DNA of 64,000 nt from Desulfoscipio geothermicus (GTDB taxonomy: Bacteria > Bacillota > Desulfotomaculia > Desulfotomaculales > Desulfallaceae), in assembly GCA_016841905.1 (NCBI GenBank), contig JAENYF010000007.1:1-64000 (forward strand). The letters run 5' to 3'. Under the pieces are notes generated by a model. It saw nothing but the letters and a program-made list of their open reading frames with translations, did no database searches and was not told where the DNA came from. Positions 25,525 to 35,885 of this stretch are shown here, in pieces (position 1 is the first letter of the stretch; each line of letters starts with the position of its first letter). The position numbers and the translations under genes are program-made.

Positions 25525-26058
25525 ATGGACATGAATAAACCACTGGTGGGTATTGTAATGGGCAGTGACTCCGACCTGCCGGTAATGCGCGAGGCGGCGG
25601 ATATATTAAACGAACTAGGTGTGCCCTGGGAAATGTTAATCTCTTCCGCGCACCGGGCGCCGGAAAAAACAGCTAATTACGCCCGGCAGGCTGCTGACCG
25701 GGGCTTGGTGGTTATTATTGCGGGCGCCGGCGGGGCGGCCCATCTGGCCGGTGTTATTGCCGGGCACACGCCGCTGCCCGTGATCGGTGTCCCCATCGCT
25801 TCCGGTGCCTTAAACGGGGTGGACGCCCTGTACGCCACTGTGCAGATGCCCCCGGGGATACCGGTGGCCACGGTGGCGATCAACGGAGCCAAAAACGCCG
25901 GTATTTTGGCAGCTCAGATAGTGAGCGCGGGCTTACCGGAAGTTCGGGACAAAATAATAGATTATAAGGAGAAAATGGCCCGGCAGGTGGAAGAAAAATC
26001 AATTCGGTTGCACGAGCTGGGTATTGATGGGTACCTAAACGCTAAGGGGGGGAAGTAA
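25525..26058 (+). CDS. purE: N5-carboxyaminoimidazole ribonucleotide mutase
   Basis: Enzyme of 177 residues for carboxylation in purine synthesis (CAIR formation). The motifs [26 protein letters not shown] and [27 protein letters not shown] are those of class I PurE, which normally needs PurK; purK is not in the window. I use ATG 25525 after AAGGAGGAC; an upstream in-frame ATG at 25474 precedes the site. It is the first gene of the operon and lies 3 nt before purB. Confidence 0.95.
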   Translation: MDMNKPLVGIVMGSDSDLPVMREAADILNELGVPWEMLISSAHRAPEKTANYARQAADRGLVVIIAGAGGAAHLAGVIAGHTPLPVIGVPIASGALNGVDALYATVQMPPGIPVATVAINGAKNAGILAAQIVSAGLPEVRDKIIDYKEKMARQVEEKSIRLHELGIDGYLNAKGGK

Positions 26059-26061
26059 ACC

Positions 26062-27357
26062 TTGATTGATCGTTACACTTTACCGGAAATGGAAGCCATC
26101 TGGTCACAGGAAAACAAGTACCGCAAATGGCTGGATGTGGAAATCAGAGCTTGTGAGGCGCTGGCTGAAATGGGCGTGGTGCCGACCGAGGCGCTACGGG
26201 AAATCAAAGAAAAAGCTGATTTTACTGTGGAGCGCATTGACGAGATTGAGGCGGTTACCAACCACGATATGATTGCTTTCCTCACCTGCGTTGGTGAATA
26301 TGTTGGCGATGCCGCCAAGTATATCCACCTGGGCATGACCTCCTCGGACGTGCTGGACACTGCTCTGGCGGTGCAAATCAAGGAAGCGGGCCAGCTGCTC
26401 CTTAGACGCCTGAATCAACTGCGGGACGTGTTATTGAGTAAGGCCAAGGAGCACCGCTATTCAATGATGATCGGGCGCACCCACGGGGTGCACGCCGAAC
26501 CGACTACTTTTGGCTTAAAAATGCTGCTTTGGGTGGCGGAAACCGAGCGCAACATTAAGCGTTTGGAAAGTGCTATTGCCACCATCAGTGCGGGAAAAAT
26601 TTCCGGGGCGGTGGGTACTTACGCCAATATCGATCCCTCGGTGGAACAACACGTTTGTGCCAGTCTCGGCTTAGAACCGGCCCTGGTTTCTACGCAGGTG
26701 CTGCAGAGGGACCGCCATGCCGAATTTTTAACCACTCTGGCCGTTATTGGCAGCTCGCTGGACAAATTTGCCACCGAGATTAGAAATCTGCAGCGCACCG
26801 ATATTTTAGAGGCCGAGGAGCATTTCGAAAAAGGCCAAAAGGGCTCGTCGGCGATGCCTCACAAGCGCAATCCGATTACCGTGGAGCGGGTCTGCGGCAT
26901 GGCCCGATTGCTCCGGGGCAATGCCCTGGCAGCAATGGAAAACGTGGCGTTGTGGCATGAGCGGGACATCTCACATTCTTCGGTGGAAAGGGTGATTTTC
27001 CCTGACAGCACGATCACCCTGGACTATATGCTGTATAAATTTGTTAACATTATGGAAAATCTGCTGGTCTACCCGGAGAATATGAAAAAAAACCTGGAAA
27101 AGACGCATGGTCTTATTTTTTCACAGCGGGTGCTGCTGGCATTAGTGGAAGACCACGGGCTCACCAGGGAAAAATCCTATGAACTTGTGCAGCGCAATGC
27201 TATGCGGTGCTGGCAGACGGGAGAGGATTTCCGGCAATTGCTGCATGACGATCCGGAAGTAGCCGCCATCTTATCTAAAGAAGAAATAAATAAAATATTT
27301 GATTATTGTTACCACGTAAAATATGTTGATGATGTATATAAGCGGTTTGGTCTGTAG
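26062..27357 (+). CDS. purB: Adenylosuccinate lyase
   Basis: Enzyme of 431 residues of the fumarase/aspartase superfamily. It releases fumarate from SAICAR and from adenylosuccinate. The signature KGSSAMPHKRNPI (about 271-283) holds the catalytic serine loop, and MTSSDVLDTALA and IGRTHGVHAEPTTFG line the active site. TTG 26062 is preceded by GGGGGGAAG. It serves both the de novo path and AMP formation; purA is not present here. Confidence 0.97.
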   Translation: MIDRYTLPEMEAIWSQENKYRKWLDVEIRACEALAEMGVVPTEALREIKEKADFTVERIDEIEAVTNHDMIAFLTCVGEYVGDAAKYIHLGMTSSDVLDTALAVQIKEAGQLLLRRLNQLRDVLLSKAKEHRYSMMIGRTHGVHAEPTTFGLKMLLWVAETERNIKRLESAIATISAGKISGAVGTYANIDPSVEQHVCASLGLEPALVSTQVLQRDRHAEFLTTLAVIGSSLDKFATEIRNLQRTDILEAEEHFEKGQKGSSAMPHKRNPITVERVCGMARLLRGNALAAMENVALWHERDISHSSVERVIFPDSTITLDYMLYKFVNIMENLLVYPENMKKNLEKTHGLIFSQRVLLALVEDHGLTREKSYELVQRNAMRCWQTGEDFRQLLHDDPEVAAILSKEEINKIFDYCYHVKYVDDVYKRFGL

Positions 27358-27431
27358 AATTTAGTTTATATTTTATTGCCGGGTAGAGATTCAATCTCAT
27401 TAGGATAAACTTGTAAAGAAGGTTTACTATA

Positions 27432-28136
27432 GTGGAAAAACTGGAACAAATCTACGAAGGAAAAGCCAAAAAAGTTTACCGCACCGATAACCCCGATTAT
27501 TACTGGGTGGAGTACAAAGACGACGCCACTGCCTTTAACGGATTAAAAAAAGGCACGATTGCCGGCAAAGGCTCTTTGAACAACCGTATTTCGGCTTACT
27601 TTTTCCGGATGCTGGCCGATAACGGCATTGATTCACACTTTGTGGAAGAGAAGTCGGACACGGAAATGGTAGTTAAGGCGCTGGAGATTATTCTAGTGGA
27701 AGTGGTTGTGCGCAATATCGCTGCAGGCAGTTTGGCCAAGCGCTTGGGCTTAGAAGAGGGAACTACGATGCCAAAAGCAGTGGTGGAATATTATTATAAG
27801 AACGATGATTTGGGCGACCCGCTGCTCAATAACGACCATATCCAGGCTATTAACCTGGCCACCCCGGAACAAATGGCTAAAATCAGGGAAATTGCTTTAA
27901 AGGTTAATGAGGTAATGCTGGCTCACCTGGCTGAGCGTAATATTGAATTAGTGGATTTTAAGTTGGAGTTCGGGTTGCATAAAGGTGAGGTGCTGTTGGG
28001 AGACGAAATATCACCTGATACTTGCCGGTTCTGGGACAAGCATACCAAGGAAAAATTGGACAAGGATCGTTTTCGCCGGGATCTGGGTAACGTGGAGGAA
28101 GCCTACCAGGAAGTGTATCGCCGTTTAACGAAATAA
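27432..28136 (+). CDS. purC: SAICAR synthetase
   Basis: Enzyme of 234 residues that couples aspartate to CAIR with ATP. Family motifs are [12 protein letters not shown] at the N-terminus, [43 protein letters not shown] and [14 protein letters not shown] 27432 follows GAAGG. It is separated from purB by 74 nt and from purF by 38 nt, with no terminator between. Confidence 0.97.
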   Translation: MEKLEQIYEGKAKKVYRTDNPDYYWVEYKDDATAFNGLKKGTIAGKGSLNNRISAYFFRMLADNGIDSHFVEEKSDTEMVVKALEIILVEVVVRNIAAGSLAKRLGLEEGTTMPKAVVEYYYKNDDLGDPLLNNDHIQAINLATPEQMAKIREIALKVNEVMLAHLAERNIELVDFKLEFGLHKGEVLLGDEISPDTCRFWDKHTKEKLDKDRFRRDLGNVEEAYQEVYRRLTK

Positions 28137-28174
28137 CAGATGCAACATAGTTATAAACATCTGGGGGAGATAAA

Positions 28175-29608
28175 ATGGGAAAATATCGTCCTGGTTTGCC
28201 AGGTGAAATATTATTAGATAAACCCGGAGAAGAGTGTGGTGTTTTCGGTATCTATGCCCCAGGGCGCGATGTAGCCAGACTTAGCTATTATGGGCTTTAC
28301 GCCCTGCAGCACCGTGGTCAGGAAAGCGCCGGTATAGCTGTTGCTGATGGTAAAAGAGTGCAGTTGCATAAGGGTATGGGTTTAGTGTCGGAGGTATTTT
28401 CCTATGAACAGTTGAACCAACTAAAAGGGAATATTGCCGTCGGCCACGTGCGCTACTCCACCACCGGGGCCAGCCACGCGGTTAATGCTCAGCCACTGCT
28501 CTTCCGTTACACCGAAGGAATGTTGGCTCTGGCTCATAACGGGAATTTAACTAATGTTACTGAATTGCGTTCACAGTTAATGGCCGGCGGTGCGGTATTC
28601 CAATCCTCCACAGACAGTGAAGTTATTGTTAACGTCATTGCTCGTTCGAACCGGGGCGATTTAATAGACGCCCTCACTAAATGCATGATTGATATCAAAG
28701 GCGCTTATTCGCTAGTCATACTTACGGAGAATAAACTGATTGCCTTGCGTGACCCCAACGGGTTCCGGCCTTTATGCTTGGGCAGGTTAGATAACGGTTA
28801 TGTGGTGGCTTCCGAATCCGCCGCCCTGGGTACTGTGGGCGCTACCCTGCTTCGGGACGTGCAGCCAGGTGAAATTATTATTATCGACCAAAACGGGCTG
28901 GAGTCTTTTCAGATTTTACAGCCGCGCCGGCGCTCTATCTGTATTTTTGAATATATTTATTTTGCCCGACCGGACAGTATCATCGATGGTTTTAACGTTA
29001 ACCGGGTACGCCGGGAAATGGGGCGGGTACTGGCAGAGGAATACCGGGTGGAGGCCGATATGGTGATACCGGTGCCTAACTCCGGCAATGCTGCAGCACG
29101 GGGGTTTGCCGATAGGTCCGGCATCCCTTTTGAAGAAGGTTTGATAAAAAGCCCTTATATCGGGCGGACATTTATTCAGCCTACCCAGGATATGCGGGAT
29201 CTGGCGGTGCGCCTAAAGCTCAGCCCGGTGCGGGAGTTGCTGGACGGCAAACGGGTGGTGATCGTGGACGATTCCATCGTGCGGGGTACCACCAGCCATA
29301 AAATTGTTACTTTACTGCGGGACTGTGGAGTGCGTGAGGTGCATATGTGTCTCAGTTCACCTCCGATTACCCGTTCCTGCTACTACGGCATAGATACCTC
29401 GGATGAACAGGAATTAATTGCCGCCCAAATGTCGTTGGAAGAAATTCGCAATCAAATTGGCGCCGATGGTTTACATTATCTTTCCTTGGAGGGGCTGTTA
29501 AAGATATTCGGTGACTCCAGGGATAGTTTTTGTACCGCTTGTTTTGATGGTAATTACCCTGTGGAATTGGCTAAGCCACATGAATCCGGCAAGTATAGTC
29601 TAGAATAG
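28175..29608 (+). CDS. purF: Glutamine PRPP amidotransferase
   Basis: Enzyme of 477 residues for the committed step, PRPP to phosphoribosylamine. About 20 residues precede the nucleophilic Cys of EECGVFGIYAPG, implying a propeptide removed on maturation, as in B. subtilis. Later cysteines (SICIF, HMCLSS, FCTACFDG) correspond to the [4Fe-4S] cluster ligands of the Bacillus-type enzyme, which is oxygen-sensitive. VVIVDDSIVRGTTS is the PRPP-binding loop. Confidence 0.97.
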   Translation: MGKYRPGLPGEILLDKPGEECGVFGIYAPGRDVARLSYYGLYALQHRGQESAGIAVADGKRVQLHKGMGLVSEVFSYEQLNQLKGNIAVGHVRYSTTGASHAVNAQPLLFRYTEGMLALAHNGNLTNVTELRSQLMAGGAVFQSSTDSEVIVNVIARSNRGDLIDALTKCMIDIKGAYSLVILTENKLIALRDPNGFRPLCLGRLDNGYVVASESAALGTVGATLLRDVQPGEIIIIDQNGLESFQILQPRRRSICIFEYIYFARPDSIIDGFNVNRVRREMGRVLAEEYRVEADMVIPVPNSGNAAARGFADRSGIPFEEGLIKSPYIGRTFIQPTQDMRDLAVRLKLSPVRELLDGKRVVIVDDSIVRGTTSHKIVTLLRDCGVREVHMCLSSPPITRSCYYGIDTSDEQELIAAQMSLEEIRNQIGADGLHYLSLEGLLKIFGDSRDSFCTACFDGNYPVELAKPHESGKYSLE

Positions 29609-29635
29609 GATTATAATCCATTGGGGGAGAGTAGT

Positions 29636-30691
29636 TTGGAAAATGAACAAAAAACCATGACCTATGCGGATACCGGCGTGGATATCGACGCCGGCAACCG
29701 GGCTGTGGACCTGATGAAAAAATCAGTGCAAAGTACTTTGCGTCCCGAAGTACTTACCGGTATCGGGGGGTTTGGCGGGTTATTTGCTTTGGATACTGCC
29801 AAATATGAACAACCTGTGCTGGTATCCGGTACAGATGGGGTGGGCACCAAATTAAAGCTGGCTTTTTTAACGGGCAAACACGATACCATTGGCATTGATG
29901 CCGTGGCCATGTGCGTCAACGACATCCTCACCCTGGGTGCCCAGCCGCTATTTTTCTTGGACTACCTGGCTGTGGGCAAGCTAAATCCCGAGCAGGTGGC
30001 GGATATTGTGGCTGGAGTAGCTGAGGGCTGCCGCCAGGCCGGCTGTTCCCTGATTGGCGGGGAAACTGCTGAAATGCCTGATTTTTACGAGACCGGCGAG
30101 TATGATGTGGCAGGCTTTGCAGTAGGGGTGGTGGATAAGCACAAGATTATTGACGGTAGTACCATTGTGCCGGGTGATGTGCTGATTGGTCTAACATCCT
30201 CGGGTTTGCACAGCAACGGTTTTTCTCTTGCCCGCCGCGTTTTGCTGGAAAAAGCCGGCTACCGGGTGGATCAGGTGCACTCCTCTTTTAATCGTACCGT
30301 GGGTGAGGAGATGCTTTGCCCGACCAGGATCTATGTATCCACTGTGCTGCCGCTGCTGGATAAGTATAATATTAAAGGCATGGCCCATATTACCGGCGGT
30401 GGTCTGGTGGAAAACGTGCCCCGGATACTACCCCAAGGAACGGCAGCGTTTATCAATACCGATGCCTGGGATGTACCCGAGGTGTTTAAGGTTATCGCCC
30501 AGAAAGGACCGGTGGAAACCGATGAGATGTACCGGGTGTTTAATATGGGCATTGGTATGGTGCTGGTAGTACCCGTTGCCCAAATTGGTGCTATATTGGA
30601 TGATCTCAAGGGACGCGGCGTAGATGCCCGCTTAATTGGCCGGGTGGTCAAGGGTGATAGAAAAGTACAGCTAGTTGAGCAAAAGTGTTAA
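29636..30691 (+). CDS. purM: Phosphoribosylformylglycinamidine cyclo-ligase
   Basis: AIR synthetase of about 351 residues that closes the imidazole ring. Family motifs are [60 protein letters not shown] and [16 protein letters not shown] place the start at TTG 29636 because GGGGGAGA lies just before it; TTG 29621 overlaps that site. Its substrate FGAM needs PurL, which is not encoded nearby. Confidence 0.96.
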   Translation: MENEQKTMTYADTGVDIDAGNRAVDLMKKSVQSTLRPEVLTGIGGFGGLFALDTAKYEQPVLVSGTDGVGTKLKLAFLTGKHDTIGIDAVAMCVNDILTLGAQPLFFLDYLAVGKLNPEQVADIVAGVAEGCRQAGCSLIGGETAEMPDFYETGEYDVAGFAVGVVDKHKIIDGSTIVPGDVLIGLTSSGLHSNGFSLARRVLLEKAGYRVDQVHSSFNRTVGEEMLCPTRIYVSTVLPLLDKYNIKGMAHITGGGLVENVPRILPQGTAAFINTDAWDVPEVFKVIAQKGPVETDEMYRVFNMGIGMVLVVPVAQIGAILDDLKGRGVDARLIGRVVKGDRKVQLVEQKC

Positions 30692-30724
30692 TTGATGTAA
30701 TGTTGTTTTAGCGAGGGAGTTCTC

Positions 30725-31336
30725 ATGAAGAGAAAAAATCTAGGCGTGCTTGTCTCAGGCCGGGGCTCCAACCTGCAATGCATAATGGATGCCTGCGCGG
30801 CAGAAAAAATACCGGCCCGGGTGGCGGTAGTGATCAGCGATCATAGTGACGCATACGCTTTGGAAAGGGCACGGCAGGCGGGTATTCCAGCTGTGGCGGT
30901 GAACATGCGTGATTATCCGGACAAGGCGGGGTATGAGCTCTATATTGTGGAAGTTTTGCAGAAGCATGGTGTGCATCTGGTGTGCTTAGCCGGCTATATG
31001 CGACTGGTGGGCCAGACCTTACTGGGTGCGTTTGCCGGGCGGATCATGAATATCCATCCTGCTCTGCTGCCTTCTTTTCCCGGGCTGAACGCTCAAGAGC
31101 AGGCCAGGAGCTACGGGGTTAAATACAGCGGCTGTACGGTGCATTTTGTAGATGATGGCATGGATACAGGACCCATCATAATGCAAGCGGTGGTACCGGT
31201 CTATGATGATGATACCGTAGATATGCTGACGGAGCGTATTTTGGTACAAGAACACCGGATATACCCTGAGGCGGTAAAGCTATATTGTGAAGACAAATTA
31301 ATCATTGAAGGAAGAAAAGTGCGCGTACGAGTGTAG
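30725..31336 (+). CDS. purN: Phosphoribosylglycinamide formyltransferase
   Basis: 10-formyl-THF-dependent GAR transformylase of 203 residues. The N-terminus LGVLVSGRGSNLQCIMDAC, the catalytic-site segment IMNIHPALLPSFPGLNAQEQA and the loop VHFVDDGMDTGPIIMQ match the family. ATG 30725 follows GCGAGGGAG. A 95-nt gap to purH contains a short GGGGACGG string but no gene. Confidence 0.96.
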   Translation: MKRKNLGVLVSGRGSNLQCIMDACAAEKIPARVAVVISDHSDAYALERARQAGIPAVAVNMRDYPDKAGYELYIVEVLQKHGVHLVCLAGYMRLVGQTLLGAFAGRIMNIHPALLPSFPGLNAQEQARSYGVKYSGCTVHFVDDGMDTGPIIMQAVVPVYDDDTVDMLTERILVQEHRIYPEAVKLYCEDKLIIEGRKVRVRV

Positions 31337-31431
31337 GAGCATGGGGACGGTTCTGTTGATTCGCTGTGCTATCAATAACATTCTTATAAAATTCCGAACA
31401 AATACGCAGGTAACATGAGGAGGTACACAAA

Positions 31432-32973
31432 ATGACTGTTAAACGGGCATTAATAAGCGTTTCGGATAAGTCCGGCCTGGAGGAATTTGCCCGGGGCTTG
31501 GTGCAGGCGGGTGTGGAGATTGTTTCCACCGGCGGCACTGCCCAGGCGCTGCGCGGGTCCGGCATACCTGTTACTTACATATCTGATGTCACCGGCTTTC
31601 CGGAGATACTGGACGGCCGGGTGAAAACCCTGCACCCCAATGTGCACGGGGGCATTTTGGCCATGCGTACCCCGGAACACTTAAGTCAGCTGCAGGAACA
31701 TAACATTACCCCCATTGACCTGGTGGTGGTAAATCTTTACCCCTTCCGGGAAACGGTGGCCAAGCCCGGGGTAACTTTGGAAGAGGCCATTGAAAATATT
31801 GATATCGGCGGCCCCACGATGGTGCGTTCAGCAGCCAAAAATTACCGTTATGTGCTGGTGGTAGTAAGCCCGCAGCGCTATGCCGGGGTACTGGAAGCGG
31901 TGCAAAAAGGCAATATTGATGAGCAATTCCGCCTGGATCTGGCCAGGGAAGCATTTGCTCACACCGCCTCTTACGACACCGCCATAACAGCTTACTTGAC
32001 CGGTCTTGAACAGCCGTCCGGTGAATTTCCCACCGTTTGGGATAAAAAATATGAGCTGGCGCAAAACTTGCGCTATGGTGAAAATCCACACCAGCAGGCA
32101 GCCTTTTACCGTGATTCTTCGATAGCCGGGGCCTGCATTGCCAACGCCGTGCAGCTGCACGGCAGAGAGCTTTCCTATAATAATATCCTGGATATCAATG
32201 CTGCTTTTGAATTGGTGAAAGAATTCAGTGACACTACTGCCGTCGTGGTAAAACATAACAACCCGTGCGGGGTAGCCAGTGCAGCTAAACTGGCAGATGC
32301 CTATACCAAAGCCTACGAGGGTGATCCGGTGTCGGCCTACGGCGGTATTGTGGCTATTAACACAGTTGTTGATGCCGAAACAGCATTGGCCATGAAACCA
32401 GTCTTCTATGAAGCGGTGATTGCACCGGATTATACGGACGAGGCTCTGGCTATTCTGCAGCAAAAAGCAAACCTGCGTATTTTGAAAACCGGCCCTCTGA
32501 CCGGACCGACCAGTGACCGTTTTGATGTGCGCAAGGTAAACGGGGGCTTGCTGGTACAGGACTTTGATTTGGGTGTGGTGGTTCCTGAGGAAATTAAAGT
32601 GGTTACCAAACGGACACCCTCGCAGGCCGAGATGGACGATTTAATTTTTGCCATGACGGTAGCAAAATTCGTCAAATCCAATGCTATTGCGGTAGTTAAA
32701 GATAAAAAATTGCTGGGCGCGGGGGCAGGCCAGATGAACCGGGTCACTTCAACCCGTCTAGCTCTGGAACAGGCCGGGGAAGCAGCCCGTGGCGCAGTGC
32801 TGGCCTCGGACGCCTTCTTCCCATTTTCCGATTCCCTGGAGGAAGCAGCGAAGGCCGGTATCAGTGCTGTTATTCATCCCGGCGGTTCAATACGCGATGA
32901 GGAGTCCATTGCCGTGGCTAATGAGCATGATATAGCCATGATATTTACAGGTATGCGCCACTTCCGGCATTAG
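31432..32973 (+). CDS. purH: Bifunctional AICAR transformylase/IMP cyclohydrolase
   Basis: Protein of 513 residues for the last two steps to IMP. The N-terminal cyclohydrolase (about 1-200) starts [20 protein letters not shown] and has [15 protein letters not shown]. The transformylase has [14 protein letters not shown] and [12 protein letters not shown], with the catalytic Lys-His pair. ATG 31432 follows GAGGAGG. Lengths and domains are normal. Confidence 0.97.
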   Translation: MTVKRALISVSDKSGLEEFARGLVQAGVEIVSTGGTAQALRGSGIPVTYISDVTGFPEILDGRVKTLHPNVHGGILAMRTPEHLSQLQEHNITPIDLVVVNLYPFRETVAKPGVTLEEAIENIDIGGPTMVRSAAKNYRYVLVVVSPQRYAGVLEAVQKGNIDEQFRLDLAREAFAHTASYDTAITAYLTGLEQPSGEFPTVWDKKYELAQNLRYGENPHQQAAFYRDSSIAGACIANAVQLHGRELSYNNILDINAAFELVKEFSDTTAVVVKHNNPCGVASAAKLADAYTKAYEGDPVSAYGGIVAINTVVDAETALAMKPVFYEAVIAPDYTDEALAILQQKANLRILKTGPLTGPTSDRFDVRKVNGGLLVQDFDLGVVVPEEIKVVTKRTPSQAEMDDLIFAMTVAKFVKSNAIAVVKDKKLLGAGAGQMNRVTSTRLALEQAGEAARGAVLASDAFFPFSDSLEEAAKAGISAVIHPGGSIRDEESIAVANEHDIAMIFTGMRHFRH

Positions 32974-33011
32974 ACTGGTGCCGGTTTAGATTAGCTTGGA
33001 GGGAAACGCCG

Positions 33012-34277
33012 ATGAAGGTTTTAATCGTTGGGGGCGGCGGCAGAGAGCATGCCCTGGCTTGGAAAATCAGCCGGAGCCCCCGGGTAAAAAAAATATTCTG
33101 CGGGCCGGGCAACGCCGGTATCGCCCGGCTGGCGGAATGCGTAGATATTCAGGACAGCAACATACCGGCTATTATTGACCTGGTCAGGCGAGAGAAAATT
33201 GATTTAACTGTAGTGGGGCCGGAGGTGCCCCTGGTAGCCGGCCTGGTGGACAAGCTAGAAGAAGAAGGCTACCCGGTATTCGGGCCGCGTCAGCGGGCGG
33301 CGGAAATCGAAGGCAGCAAAGTGCTGGCCAAGGAAGTCATGCAAAAGTATGGTATTCCTACTGCCCGGTATGCAGTTTTTGATAATGCCGGTCAAGCCAA
33401 GGAATATATTAAGCAGCTCGCTGCACCTTGTGTCATCAAGGCCGACGGGCTGGCGGCCGGTAAAGGCGTAGTGGTGGCCGAGGATGAGCCAACGGCGCTG
33501 GCTGCAGTTAGCGATATGATGGAAAACCAGATATTTGGCACAGCCGGCCGGCAGGTGGTAGTCGAGGAACTGCTGCGGGGCGAAGAGGTCAGTATGCTGG
33601 CCTTTACCGATGGTGAACATGTTGTGCCCATGCTGGCCGCCCAGGACCATAAGCAGATATATGATCATGACCGGGGCCCGAATACCGGCGGTATGGGAGC
33701 CTACGCGCCGGCACCTATTTTAACTCCTGAGCTCCGGCAGCAGGTGCTGGAAACTGTCCTGTTCCCTGCAGTGCGCGGTATGGCTGCAGAGGACCGTCCC
33801 TACCGGGGGGTGCTGTACGCCGGACTGATGATGACGAACAAGGGACCGCAGGTGTTGGAGTTTAACGCCCGTTTTGGTGACCCGGAAACCCAGCCTTTGT
33901 TAATGATGATGGAGTCCGACCTGGTCGACGTGATGGAGGCTTTAATAGCGGGCGAATTAAACAAGGTAGACCTGCGCTGGCACGATGGCGCCAGTGTTTG
34001 TGTAGTGCTGGCCTCCGGCGGCTACCCCGGCCCGTACAATAAAGGTGAAGTGATTACCGGGTTGGCCGACCTGCCTGAAAATGTGGTAGCTTTCCACGCG
34101 GGTACGGCCTTAAAGAACGGCCAGGTGGTTACAGCCGGCGGTCGGGTGCTGGGCATCACTGCCAGGGCGGCCGGGATCCCCGAGGCTATCGAACTGGCCT
34201 ATCGGGGCGTGTCTCAGGTGAAGTTTAATGGTATGCATTACCGCAAGGATATTGGTAAAAAGGCTATCGATAGGTAG
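33012..34277 (+). CDS. purD: Phosphoribosylamine-glycine ligase
   Basis: ATP-grasp enzyme of 421 residues that forms GAR. The N-terminus is KVLIVGGGGREHALAWKI; the ATP-grasp core includes KADGLAAGKGVVVAEDEPTA and VLEFNARFGDPETQPLL, and GPNTGGMGAYAPAP is the substrate loop. ATG 33012 follows TTGGAGGG. It is the last gene of the purine operon; the next terminator is about 150 nt downstream. Confidence 0.97.
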   Translation: MKVLIVGGGGREHALAWKISRSPRVKKIFCGPGNAGIARLAECVDIQDSNIPAIIDLVRREKIDLTVVGPEVPLVAGLVDKLEEEGYPVFGPRQRAAEIEGSKVLAKEVMQKYGIPTARYAVFDNAGQAKEYIKQLAAPCVIKADGLAAGKGVVVAEDEPTALAAVSDMMENQIFGTAGRQVVVEELLRGEEVSMLAFTDGEHVVPMLAAQDHKQIYDHDRGPNTGGMGAYAPAPILTPELRQQVLETVLFPAVRGMAAEDRPYRGVLYAGLMMTNKGPQVLEFNARFGDPETQPLLMMMESDLVDVMEALIAGELNKVDLRWHDGASVCVVLASGGYPGPYNKGEVITGLADLPENVVAFHAGTALKNGQVVTAGGRVLGITARAAGIPEAIELAYRGVSQVKFNGMHYRKDIGKKAIDR

Positions 34278-34368
34278 CTATCTGAGCTAATAATGGCTTA
34301 TAAAGACAATTAAACGAAGATAACGATATTAGTTAAGGCTGCCAGGTAATATAACAGAGGTTAATTAT

Positions 34369-34396
34369 TTGACATAATCCTAAATATATGTAATAC
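34369..34396 (+). promoter_or_regulatory. Sigma-A-type promoter downstream of purD
   Basis: TTGACA (34369-34374), a 16-nt spacer and TAATAC (34391-34396). Transcription from about 34403 would meet a terminator after about 30 nt, so it makes either a very short RNA or an attenuated leader for the L25 gene 270 nt further on. Confidence 0.6.
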
Positions 34397-34429
34397 TAGG
34401 GTAGCCTTTACAATCAACGGAACTTAACG

Positions 34430-34463
34430 AATGCTCCTGTTGCTCAGACGGGAGCATTTTAAT
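34430..34463 (+). terminator. Terminator between purD and L25
   Basis: Stem AATGCTCCTGT/ACGGGAGCATT with one wobble, a 7-nt or slightly larger loop, and a short TTTTAATT tail. Confidence 0.78.
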
Positions 34464-34671
34464 TCTAATCATCTTTGGCTTAAATGTCTTTTGCACTTGT
34501 ATGAGTAATCTAAAAACAACTTTTCTGGCGCAGGTAAGGTGAACATGTCGGTGAAATCTATCACGAACACATACGGCAAAGTGGGCGGCATTTCTTTAGC
34601 TGCAAAATAATCAACGACAACAAAATAATTAATAAATAAGAACGGCACAACAAGCCGGAGGGAGAATTATT
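34464..34671. other. Intergenic region before L25 with two micro-ORFs
   Basis: No clear gene. Two tiny tandem reading frames are present: ATG 34501 to TGA 34542 (13 codons) and, after GGTAAGGTG, ATG 34545 to TAA 34610 (21 codons). They could be leader peptides or decayed coding sequence; neither is convincing. The L25 ribosome site GGAGGGAG is at about 34658-34665. Confidence 0.35.
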
Positions 34672-35256
34672 ATGGAAGAAACTATTTTAAATGCAAGTGC
34701 AAGACCCAAACAATCAGGTAGATTTAGAGAAAAAGGTTTCGTGCCCGGGGTGATCTATGGAGACACCATTGCTGAGGCAGATTCAGTAAAATTTGAAACG
34801 ATAGCTCTTAACAAGGTTATTGCCAAGCATGGTGCCAATGCCAAAGTATGGATTAACTATAACGACAGTAAAAAGTTTGGCTTCATTAAGGAAGTACAAA
34901 GAGATAATGTTTCAGGGCGGATTAGGCATATAGATGTTCAGATCGTGTCCAAAGGCCGTGTGATGGAACTAGATATCCCGGTTATCTTTAAAGGTGAGGA
35001 TGGTTTAGCACGTACAGGACTGCAATTACAGGTGTACAAAGCTGAAGTTGCTGTATCTGGGACGATGGATTTAATGCCTGACTCAATAACTGTAGATGTA
35101 TCGAATATGCAGTTGGGTGATTCAATCACTTCTATCAATCTAGCTTTGGACAAGCAGCTAAAGGTGCTTGAGCCGGAAAATACTGTCTATGGAGTGATTA
35201 TTAATCAGCCGGTTGATGCGACTGCTGAACCCGAACCTGAACCTGCAGGTGAGTAA
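34672..35256 (+). CDS. rplY: 50S ribosomal protein L25 / general stress protein Ctc
   Basis: Protein of 194 residues of the long bL25 (TL5/Ctc) form that binds 5S rRNA. The N-terminal L25 domain (ARPKQSGRFREKGFVPGVIYG) spans about residues 1-92 and the C-terminal Ctc beta domain about 93-180; an acidic Pro-Glu tail ends it. In Bacillus Ctc is a sigma-B stress protein. It stands alone, with a terminator on each side. ATG 34672. Confidence 0.94.
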   Translation: MEETILNASARPKQSGRFREKGFVPGVIYGDTIAEADSVKFETIALNKVIAKHGANAKVWINYNDSKKFGFIKEVQRDNVSGRIRHIDVQIVSKGRVMELDIPVIFKGEDGLARTGLQLQVYKAEVAVSGTMDLMPDSITVDVSNMQLGDSITSINLALDKQLKVLEPENTVYGVIINQPVDATAEPEPEPAGE

Positions 35257-35281
35257 ACTACAAAAAAAAATAATGGTTGTA

Positions 35282-35329
35282 AAAGTCAGAATGCCTGTAA
35301 AATAAGGAATTCTGACTTTACTTTTTTTT
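35282..35329 (+). terminator. Terminator after rplY
   Basis: Stem AAAGTCAGAAT (35282-35292) with ATTCTGACTTT (35309-35319), followed by eight Ts. Confidence 0.9.
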
Positions 35330-35492
35330 AAGAACTGCCCCTGAGTCCTCCAATAGTCTGCTTTGCCCATTATCTTTTTCATTTTAATACTTTACCGAAA
35401 AAAAGGATTTGTTTTAAGGCTGTCGAAATGCATATTAGTAAATTTGAAATAACAACCTAAAAATGTATAAATAAATCCAGGAGGAATATTAG

Positions 35493-35804
35493 GTGGCTTA
35501 CACCGATAAATTGCGAGAACCCTTATTGGATCAACTTTTTGAAGCTATTTTACAACTTAAGAACATTGACGAGTGTTACCAATTTTTTGAAGATGTATGC
35601 ACAGTCACTGAGCTAAAAACTATGGCGCAACGTCTGGAAGTGGCCAGAATGCTCCAGGGTAACTTTACTTACGGTGAAATTGCCTCACAGACGGGAGCCA
35701 GTACAGCCACTATCAGCAGAGTAAAAAGATCTTTGTATTATGGTGCGGACGGTTACAAAACAGTACTGAGCCGTCTGCACACCCTAAGTGATTCAGGTGA
35801 TTAA
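35493..35804 (+). CDS. yerC: TrpR-like regulator of the YerC/YecD family
   Basis: DNA-binding protein of 103 residues with a TrpR-type helix-turn-helix (TYGEIASQTGASTATISRVKRSL). YerC proteins are common next to histidine genes in Firmicutes, and hisD follows 81 nt downstream, so control of the his operon is plausible, possibly by histidine. The start codon is GTG 35493 behind CAGGAGG. A separate sigma-A promoter lies between it and hisD. Confidence 0.88.
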   Translation: MAYTDKLREPLLDQLFEAILQLKNIDECYQFFEDVCTVTELKTMAQRLEVARMLQGNFTYGEIASQTGASTATISRVKRSLYYGADGYKTVLSRLHTLSDSGD

Positions 35805-35812
35805 AATTAATG

Positions 35813-35841
35813 TTGACAGAAGGTAGATACTGCTTTAATAT
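35813..35841 (+). promoter_or_regulatory. Sigma-A promoter of the his operon
   Basis: A perfect TTGACA (35813-35818), a 17-nt spacer and TAATAT (35836-35841), between yerC and hisD. Confidence 0.8.
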
Positions 35842-35885
35842 TTTTATGTATCATCGCTTTAATGTGTTAAAGGAGAGTGTTCTTG

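Noticed and set aside
31828-32463. Minus-strand ORF of 211 codons within purH
   Set aside because: It is a frame shadow of a highly conserved gene and has no recognisable product.
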